Origin: Burkholderia guangdongensis
GTDB taxonomy: Bacteria > Pseudomonadota > Gammaproteobacteria > Burkholderiales > Burkholderiaceae
Assembly (NCBI RefSeq): GCF_013403875.1
Contig: NZ_JACBNX010000015.1
Location: 1-64,000 of the forward strand
DNA: 64,000 nucleotides
Reading direction: 5' to 3'
A program made the position numbers and the translations under genes. Of this stretch, positions 46,910 through 57,178 are shown piece after piece; position 1 is the stretch's first letter; the number at the start of each line of letters is the position of its first letter. The notes beneath the pieces are model-generated. The model searched no databases, was not told the DNA's origin, and saw only the letters and a list, made by a program, of their open reading frames with translations.

Positions 46910-47509
46910 TCATTCCTTCGCGCCGCTCCGCTCGGGCCTGCTCGCACCATACCAGCGCGGATAGAACTGCCGCACCGCGTCGCCGTCGAACCGCAGCGCG
47001 TGGCAGCGGCCGAGCTGGAACGGCGGCGCGTCCTGCTCGCCGGCCCGCCCGGTTCCGTCGTCGCCCTGCCCGTTCACGCTCCATACGTCGCCCGCGAATG
47101 CCTGAATCGCCGCGGTCGGCAGCACCGCGCACAGCTCGGTCAAGTGGGAACAGCCGGCGGTGCCGCTCAGAAGGCGGTTCGCGTCGCGGCGGAAGTTGCG
47201 GAAGAGATTGAGCCCGATCAGGGCCCGATAGGCGGGGTTGGCGGCTTGGCACTGACCGGGGTAAGGCACCCATTCCGACGATGCCTCGGCATCGACGACG
47301 TTCAGGTCGAGATCGATCGTCACGCGCAGCCAGAGTTCATGAATCGGCAGGCCGTTCGGCCGGATGCCCGACGCCAGATCGACATCGCGCGACTTGTGGT
47401 CGGTCAGGCGGGCTTCGATGTCCCACAAGCCGTCGTCGCGCTCGTAGGCTTCCGCTTGGATTGCGCGTCGATGTCGCAACTGACGGGGCACGGGCTCGGA
47501 TAGCGGCAT
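46910..47509 (-). CDS. DUF2889-family protein
   Basis: A 199-residue protein with RRAIQAEAYERDDGLWDIEARLTDHK near the start, then IHELWLRVTIDLDLNVVDAEA and GCSHLTELCAVLPTAAIQAFA (each split in the sequence). This is the pattern of the DUF2889 family. A conserved His-Cys cluster (AGCSHLTEL) may bind a metal. Start MPLSEPVPRQL was chosen; the long open frame upstream runs through the recX 3' end antisense. It lies 90 bp upstream of sucC. Function unknown. Confidence 0.75.
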   Translation of the reverse strand: MPLSEPVPRQLRHRRAIQAEAYERDDGLWDIEARLTDHKSRDVDLASGIRPNGLPIHELWLRVTIDLDLNVVDAEASSEWVPYPGQCQAANPAYRALIGLNLFRNFRRDANRLLSGTAGCSHLTELCAVLPTAAIQAFAGDVWSVNGQGDDGTGRAGEQDAPPFQLGRCHALRFDGDAVRQFYPRWYGASRPERSGAKE

Positions 47510-47727
47510 GCTGGAGATTGAAGCCGAAGAGGAAAACCTGCGGATTTTAACATACTGGGTATTTGTGACAGGCCGACGCGACGGCGGGTATTCCCGTCTG
47601 TCGGGAACATACCGCATCGCAGCAATATCGCGCGCCGCGCGCGGGTGCGACAGCGGTGCGGTTAAGCCACCGTACGCGCGATGCCCTGCACAAAAATCGT
47701 GCGATTCCGATCGTCGCCGAAAGGCGG

Positions 47728-48626
47728 TCAATCGTCGCCGAACAACTCGTCGCCGCCCTTCAGCAACTTCACGATCGTGCCGCGCGAGAAGCCGCGCGCC
47801 GCCAGAAAACGCGCCTGCTTCGCGCGCTCGGCGGGCGTTTGCGGCACGACGCCGAATTTCTTGCGCCACACCGCCTGCGCGCGCGCCCATTCGGTCTCGC
47901 GCAGCTGCGCGCTCACCTCCTCGACGAGCGCGTCGCCGACCGCGTGGCGCTTGAGCTCGCTGACGATCCGCGCCGCGCCGACGCGCGACGCGCGGCGGTG
48001 CACGACGCTCTCGGCGAAACGCGCATCGGACAGCCAGCCTTCCTGCTCGAGCGCGTCGAGCACCGGCTCGAGCGCGTCGCCTTCGTTCACGTACGGCGCG
48101 AGTTTGCGCGCGAGCTCGGCCCGGCTGTATTCGCGCCGGGACAGATAGCCGAGCGCGCGGCCCTTCAGCGAGCGCGCGGGCTTCGACGGCGATGGCTCGC
48201 GGGCCGACGCTTCGCCGCCTTCGCTACCTGCGCCGGCGGGCGCGGACTGCCGGCGCGCGCGGCGCGGCGTCTGGCTCGTGCGGGTGTATACGTCCGGGGT
48301 TGCGCGCGGTGAATCGGCTGAATCGGCTGAATCGGCTGAATCGGCTGAATCGGCCGCGTGCGCGAACCCGATGCCGGCGCCCGATACGCGACGGCGCGCG
48401 CGATCGTGCGCGTCGAACGATTCGGGATCGTCGAATGGATCCGCCGCCCCAAACGCAACGAGGGCATCATCCGATGCCCTCGTCACGGCGCGGCGCGTGG
48501 GCCGCCGACCGGCGCCGGGGGACGCGGCGTGCCGCTCGGAAGAACCGCCCGACGTATCGACGCCCGACACCTCGTCGTGCGCGTCGCGGTTCTCCGGCTC
48601 GCCTGTGTCGCCCCGGCGCCCGATCA

Positions 48627-48630
<4 letters not shown>
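47728..48630 (-). CDS. recX: RecX with long low-complexity N-terminal extension
   Basis: A 300-residue protein whose last 145-150 residues are a normal RecX ([24 protein letters not shown] split, then [15 protein letters not shown] and the third repeat ending [11 protein letters not shown]). RecX modulates RecA filaments. The N-terminal half is Arg/Ala/Ser/Asp-rich and includes five ADS units from a 9-bp VNTR. It overlaps the recA stop by four bases, so it is translated by coupling. A later internal start would give a typical RecX, so the real N-terminus is uncertain. Confidence 0.85.
48311..48355. repeat. 9-bp tandem repeat, 5 copies, in recX
   Basis: Four perfect copies of GAATCGGCT and a fifth ending in C. 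Read on the minus strand they encode (ADS)5 within the non-conserved N-terminal extension of RecX. Frame-neutral VNTR. Confidence 0.88.
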
Positions 48631-49703
<1,073 letters not shown>

Positions 49704-49784
49704 GAATCGTCCTTTGCTATGATGAGCAGCGTCTGATACGGGTGCGCCGGGTTGGACACCCCACGCGCACGGCGAATGCAGACA

Positions 49785-49800
49785 CTGTATAAAAAAACAG
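49785..49800. promoter_or_regulatory. LexA (SOS) box upstream of recA
   Basis: CTGTATAAAAAAACAG fits the CTG-N10-CAG SOS consensus with an AT-rich centre. It lies 82 bp upstream of the recA start and 105 bp before the divergent response-regulator gene. It should bring recA-recX under LexA control. Confidence 0.75.
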
Positions 49801-49905
49801 TATTTTATGCAAGCCCGCGATGTGGGCCCGCGCATACACCCGCACAAGACCCACTTCGGAGACAGCCGCCGGCCGCCTCGCCTGAGCCGGCTCCCGGCCA
49901 GCAAC

Positions 49906-50625
49906 ATGCGAATTCTCATCGCCGAAGACGACAGCATACTCGCGGACGGCCTCACCCGGTCACTCCGCCAATCGGGCTATGCGGTCGACCACGTGAAGAG
50001 CGGCGTCGAGGCCGACACCGCGCTGTCGATGCAGACGTTCGATCTGCTGATCCTCGATCTCGGCCTGCCGAAAATGCCCGGCCTCGACGTGCTGAAGCGC
50101 CTGCGCGCGCGCAATTCCAACCTGCCCGTGCTGATCCTGACCGCCGCCGACAGCGTCGACGAGCGCGTGAAGGGTCTCGACCTCGGCGCCGACGACTACA
50201 TGGCGAAGCCGTTCGCGCTGAACGAACTCGAGGCGCGCGTGCGCGCGCTCACGCGCCGCGGCGCCGGCGGCGGCCCGACCGTCGTGCGGCACGGCTCGCT
50301 CGCGTTCGACCAGGTCGGCCGCATCGCGTACGCGAACGATCGCGTGCTCGACCTGTCCGCGCGCGAGCTCGGCCTGCTCGAAGTGCTGCTGCAGCGGATC
50401 GGCCGCCTCGTGTCGAAGGAGCAGCTCGTCGACCATCTGTGCGAATGGGGCGAGGAAGTCAGCAACAACGCGATCGAAGTCTACGTGCACCGGCTGCGCA
50501 AGAAGATCGAGCCGAGCGGCGTGCGCATCGTCACCGTGCGCGGCCTCGGCTACAGCCTCGAGAAGACCGCGCCCGCGGGCGAGAGCGCGCCGCCGCAGAC
50601 GGCGACCGGCGCGACGCCGCGCTGA
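49906..50625 (+). CDS. OmpR-family response regulator, TctD-like
   Basis: A 239-residue regulator. The receiver has Asp8-Asp9, phospho-acceptor Asp51 (LLILDLGLP) and Lys101 ([10 protein letters not shown]). The winged-helix domain spans about 130-222, ending [13 protein letters not shown]. The TctD subgroup pairs with TctE-type kinases, often for organic-acid uptake; the kinase follows after 12 bp. An Ala/Pro/Thr-rich tail closes the protein. Start MRILIAEDD was taken as the family norm. Its gene diverges from recA. Likely target: the TTAA array before the downstream transporter. Confidence 0.88.
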   Translation: MRILIAEDDSILADGLTRSLRQSGYAVDHVKSGVEADTALSMQTFDLLILDLGLPKMPGLDVLKRLRARNSNLPVLILTAADSVDERVKGLDLGADDYMAKPFALNELEARVRALTRRGAGGGPTVVRHGSLAFDQVGRIAYANDRVLDLSARELGLLEVLLQRIGRLVSKEQLVDHLCEWGEEVSNNAIEVYVHRLRKKIEPSGVRIVTVRGLGYSLEKTAPAGESAPPQTATGATPR

Positions 50626-50637
50626 GCGCCGGCCGTC

Positions 50638-52185
50638 ATGGCCACGCCGGCCCATCCCCGTCATCCGGCCGACGCGGCCGAAGCCGACGCCGAACGCGAC
50701 GCGCGCTACGAGAACCCGTTCGCGCCGCCCGACGAGATCGACGCGCCCGAACCCGCGCGCCCCCGCTCGCTGTTCGGCGAGATCCTCGACTGGATGCTCG
50801 CGCCGCTGCTGCTGCTGTGGCCGATGAGCATCGCGGTCACCTACCTCGTCGCGAAGGCGATCGCGAACGGCCCGTTCGACCGCGCGCTCGAGACCAACGC
50901 ATACGTGCTCGCGCGGCAGATCCACCCGGTCAACGGCGTCGCCGAGCTCACGCTGCCGTCAGCGACGCAGGACTTCCTGCGCGCGGACAACGTCGACAGT
51001 GTCTACTTCCAGGTGCTCGGCACACGCGGCGAACTCGTCGCCGGCGAGGCCGACCTGCCGCTGCCGCACGACGAGGATCGCCCGCCCCCCGGGGTCGTGA
51101 CGTTCCGCGACGAGGTGCTGCGCGGCAACGACATCCGCGTCGCGTACACGACCGTCGCGCTGCCGCAGGCGAGCGGCACGCAGCCGGTGCTCGTGCAGGT
51201 CGGCGAGACGCTCGACAAGCGCAACGCGCTCGCGAACGACATCATCAAGGGCGTGATCCTGCCGCAGTTCGTGATCCTGCCGCTCGCGATCGTGCTCGTC
51301 TGGTTCGGGCTGTCGCGCGGGCTCGCGCCGCTCAACGCGCTGCAGGCGCACATCCGCGGGCGCCGCCCGGACGACCTGTCGCCCGTCGACGCGCAGCGCG
51401 CGCCGCCCGAGATCGAGCCGCTCGTCACGTCGTTCAACGATCTGCTGTCGCGGCTCGAGCAGAACATGGCGCTGCAGAAGCGCTTCATCGCCGACGCCGC
51501 GCACCAGATGAAGACACCGCTCGCCGGCCTGCGCACCCAGGCCGAGTTCGCGCTGCGCCACGACGTGCCCGACGAGGTCCAGCGCTCGCTCGAGCAGATC
51601 GCGACGAGTTCCGCGCAGGCCGCGCGGCTCGTCACGCAACTGCTCGCGCTCGCGCGGGCGGAGAACCGCGCGGGCGGGCTGACGTTCGAGCCGGTCGAGC
51701 TCGCGTCGCTCGCGCGGCTCGCGGTGCGCGACTGGGTGCAGGCCGCGCTCGCGAAGCGGATGGATCTCGGCTACGAAGGCCCCGACGACGATGACGACGG
51801 CGCGCTCCACGTCGACGGCAATCCGCTGATGCTGCGCGAGATGCTCGGCAATCTGATCGACAACGCGATCCGCTACACGCCGGAGGGCGGACGCATCACC
51901 GTGCGCGTGCGCGCGGACCGGCTCGCCCGGCTCGCGCACGTCGAGGTCGAGGACACCGGGCCCGGGATTCCGGCCGGCGAGCGTGCGCGCGTCGTCGAGC
52001 GTTTCTACCGGATCCTCGGCCGCGAAGGCGACGGCAGCGGCCTCGGGCTCGCGATCGTGCGCGAGATCGCCGCGCAGCACGGCGGCACGCTGACGCTCGA
52101 CGATCACGTGTATCAGGACGCGCCGCGGCTCGCGGGCACGCTCGTGCGCGTGAGCCTGCCGCTGCACGACTGGTCCGCGCGATGA
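50638..52185 (+). CDS. Sensor histidine kinase, TctE-like
   Basis: A 515-residue kinase with a cytosolic Pro/Ala/Asp-rich N-terminus of about 45 residues, TM1 at 50-72, a periplasmic region (about 75-205) and TM2 at about 206-226. The H-box is FIADAAHQMKTPLAGL with His289; the N-box LIDNAIRYTPEGG, EDTGPGIP and GSGLGLAI follow. AAHQMKTPL instead of AAHELRTPL is typical of the TctE subgroup. It is cotranscribed with the regulator gene. The signal is unknown, but the MHS-type transporter downstream suggests a carboxylate or osmolyte. Confidence 0.87.
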   Translation: MATPAHPRHPADAAEADAERDARYENPFAPPDEIDAPEPARPRSLFGEILDWMLAPLLLLWPMSIAVTYLVAKAIANGPFDRALETNAYVLARQIHPVNGVAELTLPSATQDFLRADNVDSVYFQVLGTRGELVAGEADLPLPHDEDRPPPGVVTFRDEVLRGNDIRVAYTTVALPQASGTQPVLVQVGETLDKRNALANDIIKGVILPQFVILPLAIVLVWFGLSRGLAPLNALQAHIRGRRPDDLSPVDAQRAPPEIEPLVTSFNDLLSRLEQNMALQKRFIADAAHQMKTPLAGLRTQAEFALRHDVPDEVQRSLEQIATSSAQAARLVTQLLALARAENRAGGLTFEPVELASLARLAVRDWVQAALAKRMDLGYEGPDDDDDGALHVDGNPLMLREMLGNLIDNAIRYTPEGGRITVRVRADRLARLAHVEVEDTGPGIPAGERARVVERFYRILGREGDGSGLGLAIVREIAAQHGGTLTLDDHVYQDAPRLAGTLVRVSLPLHDWSAR

Positions 52186-52200
52186 GCGGGCCGAAGCCGG

Positions 52201-52249
52201 TTAAATCTGGGTTCTGGCCGGGTTAAAGCCGCGTTAAAGCCGGGTTAAC
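52201..52249. promoter_or_regulatory. 11-bp-phased TTAA array before the MHS transporter
   Basis: TTAA(A) motifs start at 52201, 52223, 52234 and 52245, spacings 22, 11 and 11 bp, each preceded by G. This helical phasing is what OmpR-type regulator dimers recognise. The array is between the kinase stop and the transporter start. The regulator encoded just upstream is the obvious candidate binder. Confidence 0.5.
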
Positions 52250-52363
52250 GTGTAATCGAATGGCCGCGCCGAGTCAGTGCGCCGTAAGTTTGCCCTCCAA
52301 TAATCGTCGACAGGCCCGCCGCACGGGCGGCCGCACATGTATACGAAGAACGGGAGACGATCC

Positions 52364-54022
52364 ATGGCAACGCTGGGCGGGCAAATTGCGCACGCACCGA
52401 TGACGGGCGAGGAAAGGAAGGTGATCTTCGCGTCGTCGCTCGGCACCGTGTTCGAGTGGTACGACTTCTATCTGGCCGGCTCGCTCGCGGCCTACATCAG
52501 CAAGAGCTTCTTCTCCGGCGTCAATCCGACCGCCGGGTTCATCTTCACGCTGCTCGGCTTCGCGGCCGGCTTCGCGGTGCGGCCGTTCGGCGCGATCGTG
52601 TTCGGCCGGCTCGGCGACCTCGTCGGCCGCAAGCACACGTTCCTCATGACGATCATCATCATGGGGATCTCGACGTTCGTCGTCGGCTTTTTGCCCGGCT
52701 ACGCGTCGATCGGCATCGCGGCGCCGGTGATCTTCATCGGCATGCGGCTGCTGCAGGGCCTCGCGCTCGGCGGCGAATACGGCGGCGCGGCGACCTACGT
52801 CGCCGAGCACGCACCGGCGCACCGGCGCGGCTACTACACCGCGTGGATCCAGACGACCGCGACGCTCGGCCTGTTCCTGTCGCTGCTCGTGATCCTCGGC
52901 GTGCGCACGTTCATCGGCGAGGAGTCGTTCGCGTCGTGGGGCTGGCGCGTGCCGTTCGTCGCGTCGCTGCTGCTGCTCGCGGTGTCGGTGTGGATCCGGA
53001 TGCAACTGAACGAATCGCCGGTGTTCCTGCGCATCAAGTCGGAGGGCAAGACGTCGAAGGCGCCGCTCACCGAGGCGTTCGGCCAGTGGAAGAACCTGAA
53101 GATCGTGATCCTCGCGCTCATCGGGCTGACCGCGGGCCAGGCGGTCGTCTGGTACACCGGCCAGTTCTACGCGCTGTTCTTCCTCACGCAGACGCTGAAG
53201 GTCGACGGCGCGAGCGCGAACATCCTGATCGCGATCGCGCTCCTGATCGGCACGCCGTTCTTCCTGTTCTTCGGCTCGCTGTCGGACCGGATCGGCCGCA
53301 AGCCGATCATCATGGCCGGCTGCCTGATCGCCGCGCTGACCTACTTCCCGCTGTTCAAGGCGCTCACGCACTACGCGAACCCGGCGCTCGAAATCGCGAC
53401 GCAGAAGGCGCCGATCACGGTCGTCGCCGATCCGGCGACGTGCTCGTTCCAGTTCAACCCGGTCGGCACGTCGAAGTTCACGAGTTCGTGTGACATCGCG
53501 AAGGGTGCGCTCGCGAAGGCGGGGCTGAACTACGAGAACGTCGCGGCGCCGGCGGGCACGACCGCGCAGATCAAGGTCGGCGACACCGCGGTCGACGCGT
53601 ACGACGGCAAGACGGCCGACGCGAAAGCGAAGGGCGCGGCGTTCGACAAGACGCTCGCGTCGACGCTGAAGGCGGCCGGCTATCCGCCGAAGGCCGATCC
53701 GGCGCAGCTCAACTGGCCGATGTCGATCGTCGTGCTGACGATCCTCGTGATCTACGTGACGATGGTCTACGGGCCGATCGCGGCGATGCTCGTCGAGATG
53801 TTCCCGACGCGCATCCGGTATACGTCGATGTCGCTGCCGTATCACATCGGCAACGGCTGGTTCGGCGGCTTCCTGCCGGCGACCGCGTTCGCGATCGTCG
53901 CGGCGAAGGGGAACATCTATTCGGGGCTCTGGTATCCGATCGTGATCGCGCTGGCCACGTTCGTCATCGGGGTGCTGTTCGTCAAGGAAACGAAGGACTC
54001 GAACATCTATGCGCAGGATTGA
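52364..54022 (+). CDS. MHS-family MFS transporter with large periplasmic insertion
   Basis: A 552-residue major facilitator of the metabolite:H+ symporter group (ShiA/KgtP/ProP-like). It shows SSLGTVFEWYDFYLAGSLA (TM1), RPFGAIVFGRLGDLVGRKHTF (motif A, split) and RLLQGLALGGEYGGAATYV (TM4-5 region, split). Between TM8 and TM9, at roughly residues 350-455, a 100-residue Ala/Lys/Thr-rich soluble insertion with two cysteines replaces the normal short loop. GGGAG before MATLGGQ decided the start. Substrate unknown. Confidence 0.85.
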   Translation: MATLGGQIAHAPMTGEERKVIFASSLGTVFEWYDFYLAGSLAAYISKSFFSGVNPTAGFIFTLLGFAAGFAVRPFGAIVFGRLGDLVGRKHTFLMTIIIMGISTFVVGFLPGYASIGIAAPVIFIGMRLLQGLALGGEYGGAATYVAEHAPAHRRGYYTAWIQTTATLGLFLSLLVILGVRTFIGEESFASWGWRVPFVASLLLLAVSVWIRMQLNESPVFLRIKSEGKTSKAPLTEAFGQWKNLKIVILALIGLTAGQAVVWYTGQFYALFFLTQTLKVDGASANILIAIALLIGTPFFLFFGSLSDRIGRKPIIMAGCLIAALTYFPLFKALTHYANPALEIATQKAPITVVADPATCSFQFNPVGTSKFTSSCDIAKGALAKAGLNYENVAAPAGTTAQIKVGDTAVDAYDGKTADAKAKGAAFDKTLASTLKAAGYPPKADPAQLNWPMSIVVLTILVIYVTMVYGPIAAMLVEMFPTRIRYTSMSLPYHIGNGWFGGFLPATAFAIVAAKGNIYSGLWYPIVIALATFVIGVLFVKETKDSNIYAQD

Positions 54023-54127
54023 CGGGTGATGGATTGACGGCTGCCGGGCCGGCGGGGCGACTTTTTTGCGGAAAGATGGAGAAAGTGGTTGACACGCCAG
54101 GTCCGGATCAGCATAATTCTCTTCTTC

Positions 54128-54204
<77 letters not shown>

Positions 54205-54212
54205 AATCTACG

Positions 54213-54242
54213 AAAGCCCTTGATCTAACGGTCAAGGGCTTT
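54213..54242 (+). terminator. tRNA-Met terminator
   Basis: An 11-base perfect stem (AAAGCCCTTGA and complement) with an eight-base loop, followed by TGTTTT. It lies eight bases past the tRNA, inside the integrated element. Confidence 0.75.
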
Positions 54243-54266
54243 TGTTTTGGTGCCGTCGGGTGGCAG

Positions 54267-54288
54267 GTGCAGCACAAACGTGCAGCAC
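54267..54288 (+). repeat. Direct-repeat pair before the tRNA-Met integrase
   Basis: Two perfect copies of GTGCAGCAC (54267-54275 and 54280-54288) separated by AAAC. The second ends nine bases before the integrase ATG. The position between att core and integrase suggests integrase arm sites or autoregulation. Confidence 0.7.
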
Positions 54289-54297
54289 AGGCCCATC

Positions 54298-55698
54298 ATG
54301 GCGGCAAACTTCCTGCAAAGATCGCGGCACGATTCCGTGTTCTACTTTCGGCGGCGCGTGCCTGCCGATCTCTTCGACTCCATCCGCAAGCGCCAGATTT
54401 ACAAGTCGCTCGACACGAGCGACCGGCGAGAGGCGATAATTCGTGCCCGCGCCCTCGCGGCACAAACAGACCGCCTCTTTGCCTCACTCCGCGCCATGCC
54501 GAAGAGCAGCACCATCCAGACCGATTACGTGGTCGAAATCAAACTCGACCTGAGCGGACTTCCGCAAGCCTTCAGAATCGAAGCAGAGCCAGGAGAACAC
54601 GAAGCCGCCCAGAAAGCCCTTGAAACGGCTGTAGCGGGCTTGGCGGCGCTTCGACAACCTGCACCACCGCAGCAAGCCCAAACGGCAAAAGAGAACCCCG
54701 GCCCGACCCTGGCCGAAGGCGTCGCGGAATACATGAGCAAGGCGGACATCAAGCCGACCACACGGGCCGCCTACAAGACCAAGCTTGCCTATCTGGTGGA
54801 ACAAGCGGGCGGCACAACTCCGCTCTTCGATATTGACCAAGCCAGATTCGTGAACCTGGCGGAGACGATCCTTGCCGACAACACCTGGCACGACAAAACG
54901 AAGATCAGCTACATCACGACAATCGGCGGATTCCTGAACTGGCATCGCATCCGAAAGGGTTTGCCGCAGATCACCGCCGCGAAGTTGAAGCCGAAGCGCA
55001 CCGCGCCCTCGGCGCTGGACCGCGACGCGCACTCGCTCGACCAACTGCGCACAATCTTCAATCACGCGGCAGGCTACCGCCCCACCGAACCCCACAAGTA
55101 TTGGGTGACAGTGGCGACGGCGTTTCTCGGCTGTCGCGTCGAAGAGCTTGCCCAGGTCAACCTGCACACGGACCTGAAGCACGACGCGGAGACCGGGGTT
55201 TGGTATCTGGTGTTCGCGGAGACCCCGGACGCTGACGGCGTGCTGCGAAAATCACTGAAGAAGCTATCAAGCTGGCGGAACATCCCAATTCATAGCGCCC
55301 TCGTGCGACATGGCTTCATTGATTACCTGACGAAGCAGCGCGACGCCGGATATATGCGCCCCTTCGAATCGGGATGGGGGCCGCATATCGGCAAGACGGC
55401 AGGCGACGGCATCAAGTGGAGTCACAAGATCACCAAATGGGGCGGCGACACGATGAAGGGACTCAGGGACGCCGGGCGGCTCCCTGACGGCACTCAAACC
55501 TACTTCCACAGTATGCGGCACACGTTCGCGAATACGCTGGCGGTCGCCAAGGTGACAGAGGAATATCGCTCTACCCTGCAAGGGCAGGCGTTTGGAGGCA
55601 TGAACTCGCAGACATACGCGAAGCTTCGATACAACCATAACGCCCTGTCGGAGACAGTGGAATCCGCGCTTGCGCCCTACGTTAGTCTGCTCGCGTAA
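54298..55698 (+). CDS. Tyrosine integrase of the tRNA-Met island
   Basis: A 466-residue phage-type integrase with a DUF6538-like N-terminus (RSRHDSVFYFRRRVPADL), a core-binding SAM-like domain (about 135-225) and a catalytic domain. Arg280 lies in FLGCRVEELAQ, the His404-x-x-Arg407 pair in HSMRHTFAN, and nucleophile Tyr440 in NSQTYAKL. It inserts the element into the tRNA-Met 3' end. The start MAANFLQRS at 54298 lies just after the direct-repeat pair; an upstream TTG frame exists but would translate through the repeats. Confidence 0.9.
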   Translation: MAANFLQRSRHDSVFYFRRRVPADLFDSIRKRQIYKSLDTSDRREAIIRARALAAQTDRLFASLRAMPKSSTIQTDYVVEIKLDLSGLPQAFRIEAEPGEHEAAQKALETAVAGLAALRQPAPPQQAQTAKENPGPTLAEGVAEYMSKADIKPTTRAAYKTKLAYLVEQAGGTTPLFDIDQARFVNLAETILADNTWHDKTKISYITTIGGFLNWHRIRKGLPQITAAKLKPKRTAPSALDRDAHSLDQLRTIFNHAAGYRPTEPHKYWVTVATAFLGCRVEELAQVNLHTDLKHDAETGVWYLVFAETPDADGVLRKSLKKLSSWRNIPIHSALVRHGFIDYLTKQRDAGYMRPFESGWGPHIGKTAGDGIKWSHKITKWGGDTMKGLRDAGRLPDGTQTYFHSMRHTFANTLAVAKVTEEYRSTLQGQAFGGMNSQTYAKLRYNHNALSETVESALAPYVSLLA

Positions 55699-55742
55699 GG
55701 ACTTGTGCCAACTCATCTCACATTCGCAACGGAATCTCGCCC

Positions 55743-56474
55743 ATGACCAATTCGATGCCGGAAATCGACGTTATCAAACTCTTCTATGATGGGATTTGGG
55801 GTTCCGAACACCAGAAGCGATTAAGCGAGATTGGAAATGAGTTAGCAAAGGTCAGGCACTACGCTAACGAGATGGTAGTTGACGACCTGTTTTCCCAGAC
55901 TATCGTTTATTTAACCGGAAGCGCCTACTATGCGGGACTCGCGCCGATCATTCAAATAGAGAGCGCATTATTTGTCGAAAAGGAATTTCGAAACGAGTAT
56001 GCGTATGCCCTCTCCGTCCGAGCCTACATCGAGGTTGCAGGTAGGCTCCACAAGGGCATGCGCCTGTGGCGCCAATACAGATCGAAGACGACGACACTCG
56101 AAGGCCTGAGAGCCGGAGTCGAGCGTTTAATGGCGAAATATCGACCGAACGATAAATCACCGCAAGGCATGTTTAAGGGAGATGGGTTCAACGTAATGAC
56201 CCTCGTTAAGTCACTAGACGATAAAATCCCAAGAATCACGGACACCTACGAAAATCTTTCCGGCTATGTTCACGGCGGGTTTGAAGAGCAAATGCTTATA
56301 AGAAAGATGTCTTGGCTTTCTGACCTTAAGCGCGACCCGAATCCCGTCATCGAATCATACGAAATTATTGCAAAGCAGCTCCGGGACATTGTCTTCGACG
56401 ATTTTGCAGATCTGCTCCAAATTACGAAGCCGCTGCGCGAACGATACGACGAGCGCCACAAGGATGACGAGTAA
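55743..56474 (+). CDS. Unrecognised helical protein, island cargo candidate
   Basis: A 243-residue protein I do not recognise. It is low in GC for this genome, mostly alpha-helical by composition, with no signal or membrane segment. RITDTYENLSGYVHGGFEEQ near 170 recalls the Y-x-x-L-S-x-x-x-H motif of several uncharacterised defence-associated or DUF5677-like proteins, but this is only a resemblance. It begins 45 bp after the integrase and faces the serine recombinase. Position beside the integrase is where cargo or defence genes are often carried. Start MTNSMPEID; MPEIDVI is possible. Confidence 0.6.
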   Translation: MTNSMPEIDVIKLFYDGIWGSEHQKRLSEIGNELAKVRHYANEMVVDDLFSQTIVYLTGSAYYAGLAPIIQIESALFVEKEFRNEYAYALSVRAYIEVAGRLHKGMRLWRQYRSKTTTLEGLRAGVERLMAKYRPNDKSPQGMFKGDGFNVMTLVKSLDDKIPRITDTYENLSGYVHGGFEEQMLIRKMSWLSDLKRDPNPVIESYEIIAKQLRDIVFDDFADLLQITKPLRERYDERHKDDE

Positions 56475-56545
56475 GCGCGGTTCAGCGCTTACTCTCTTCA
56501 CGCCACCGCGAACACCGTCCAGCCCGGTCAGCCGTTCGTTCGCGG

Positions 56546-57178
56546 CTACCGCCAGGCCCGGACGGCTGCAACCGCTTCGTCAGGGCTTCGTTGAATCCGA
56601 TAGATGGTCTGGCGCGAGAGATTCAGGCGCTTCGCAATCTCGCTGATGCCCACCCCATCGCCGCCAAGCGCGATGACTTCGGAGACGTGCGCTTCAGTGT
56701 AGGTCGGCTTGCGCCCAAGATACTTCTTATCCGGGCTTGCCTTCGCGTGCGCAATGCCCGCACGCTGCGCCTCCTTCGTGGCTTCAGCCTGAGCCTGCGA
56801 GAGCGCCGCCATGAAGCCAATCAGCGCATCCCGGACACTCTTCTGCATCGGGTCATCCGTCGCACCGTCGAACGTCATGCCATTGATGATCGTCTTCACG
56901 ATCACGCCCCGGCGCATGAATTCCCTCATGTTGTCCGACACGTCTTCGTAGTTACGCCCGAGCCGGTCAACCCAACGCACGACCAACGTGTCACCACGCC
57001 GGAGAAGGTCGAATAGGCGACGCCCGCCTGGACGCTCCGCGAGTTTCGTCGTGACGCCGCTCACGCCGTCATCGTGAACAACTTCATCGAAGACGAACCC
57101 AACCGATTGAGCTTGCGTGTGCTGGTGAGCGATTGTCTGTTCGCTCGTGCTGACCCGTGCATAAAGAATGACCGCCAT
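56546..57178 (-). CDS. Serine recombinase (resolvase/invertase family)
   Basis: A 210-residue small serine recombinase. The catalytic Ser10 lies in ILYARVSTSEQ, followed by the arginines in VVRWVDRLGRN. A long E-helix covers about 105-140, with a C-terminal helix-turn-helix EIAKRLNLSRQTIYRIQ. It belongs to the TnpR/Hin class. Within the island it is a second recombinase, in the opposite orientation to the integrase. It could resolve dimers of a circular form or invert a segment; I see no paired res-like sites near it. Confidence 0.88.
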   Translation of the reverse strand: MAVILYARVSTSEQTIAHQHTQAQSVGFVFDEVVHDDGVSGVTTKLAERPGGRRLFDLLRRGDTLVVRWVDRLGRNYEDVSDNMREFMRRGVIVKTIINGMTFDGATDDPMQKSVRDALIGFMAALSQAQAEATKEAQRAGIAHAKASPDKKYLGRKPTYTEAHVSEVIALGGDGVGISEIAKRLNLSRQTIYRIQRSPDEAVAAVRAWR

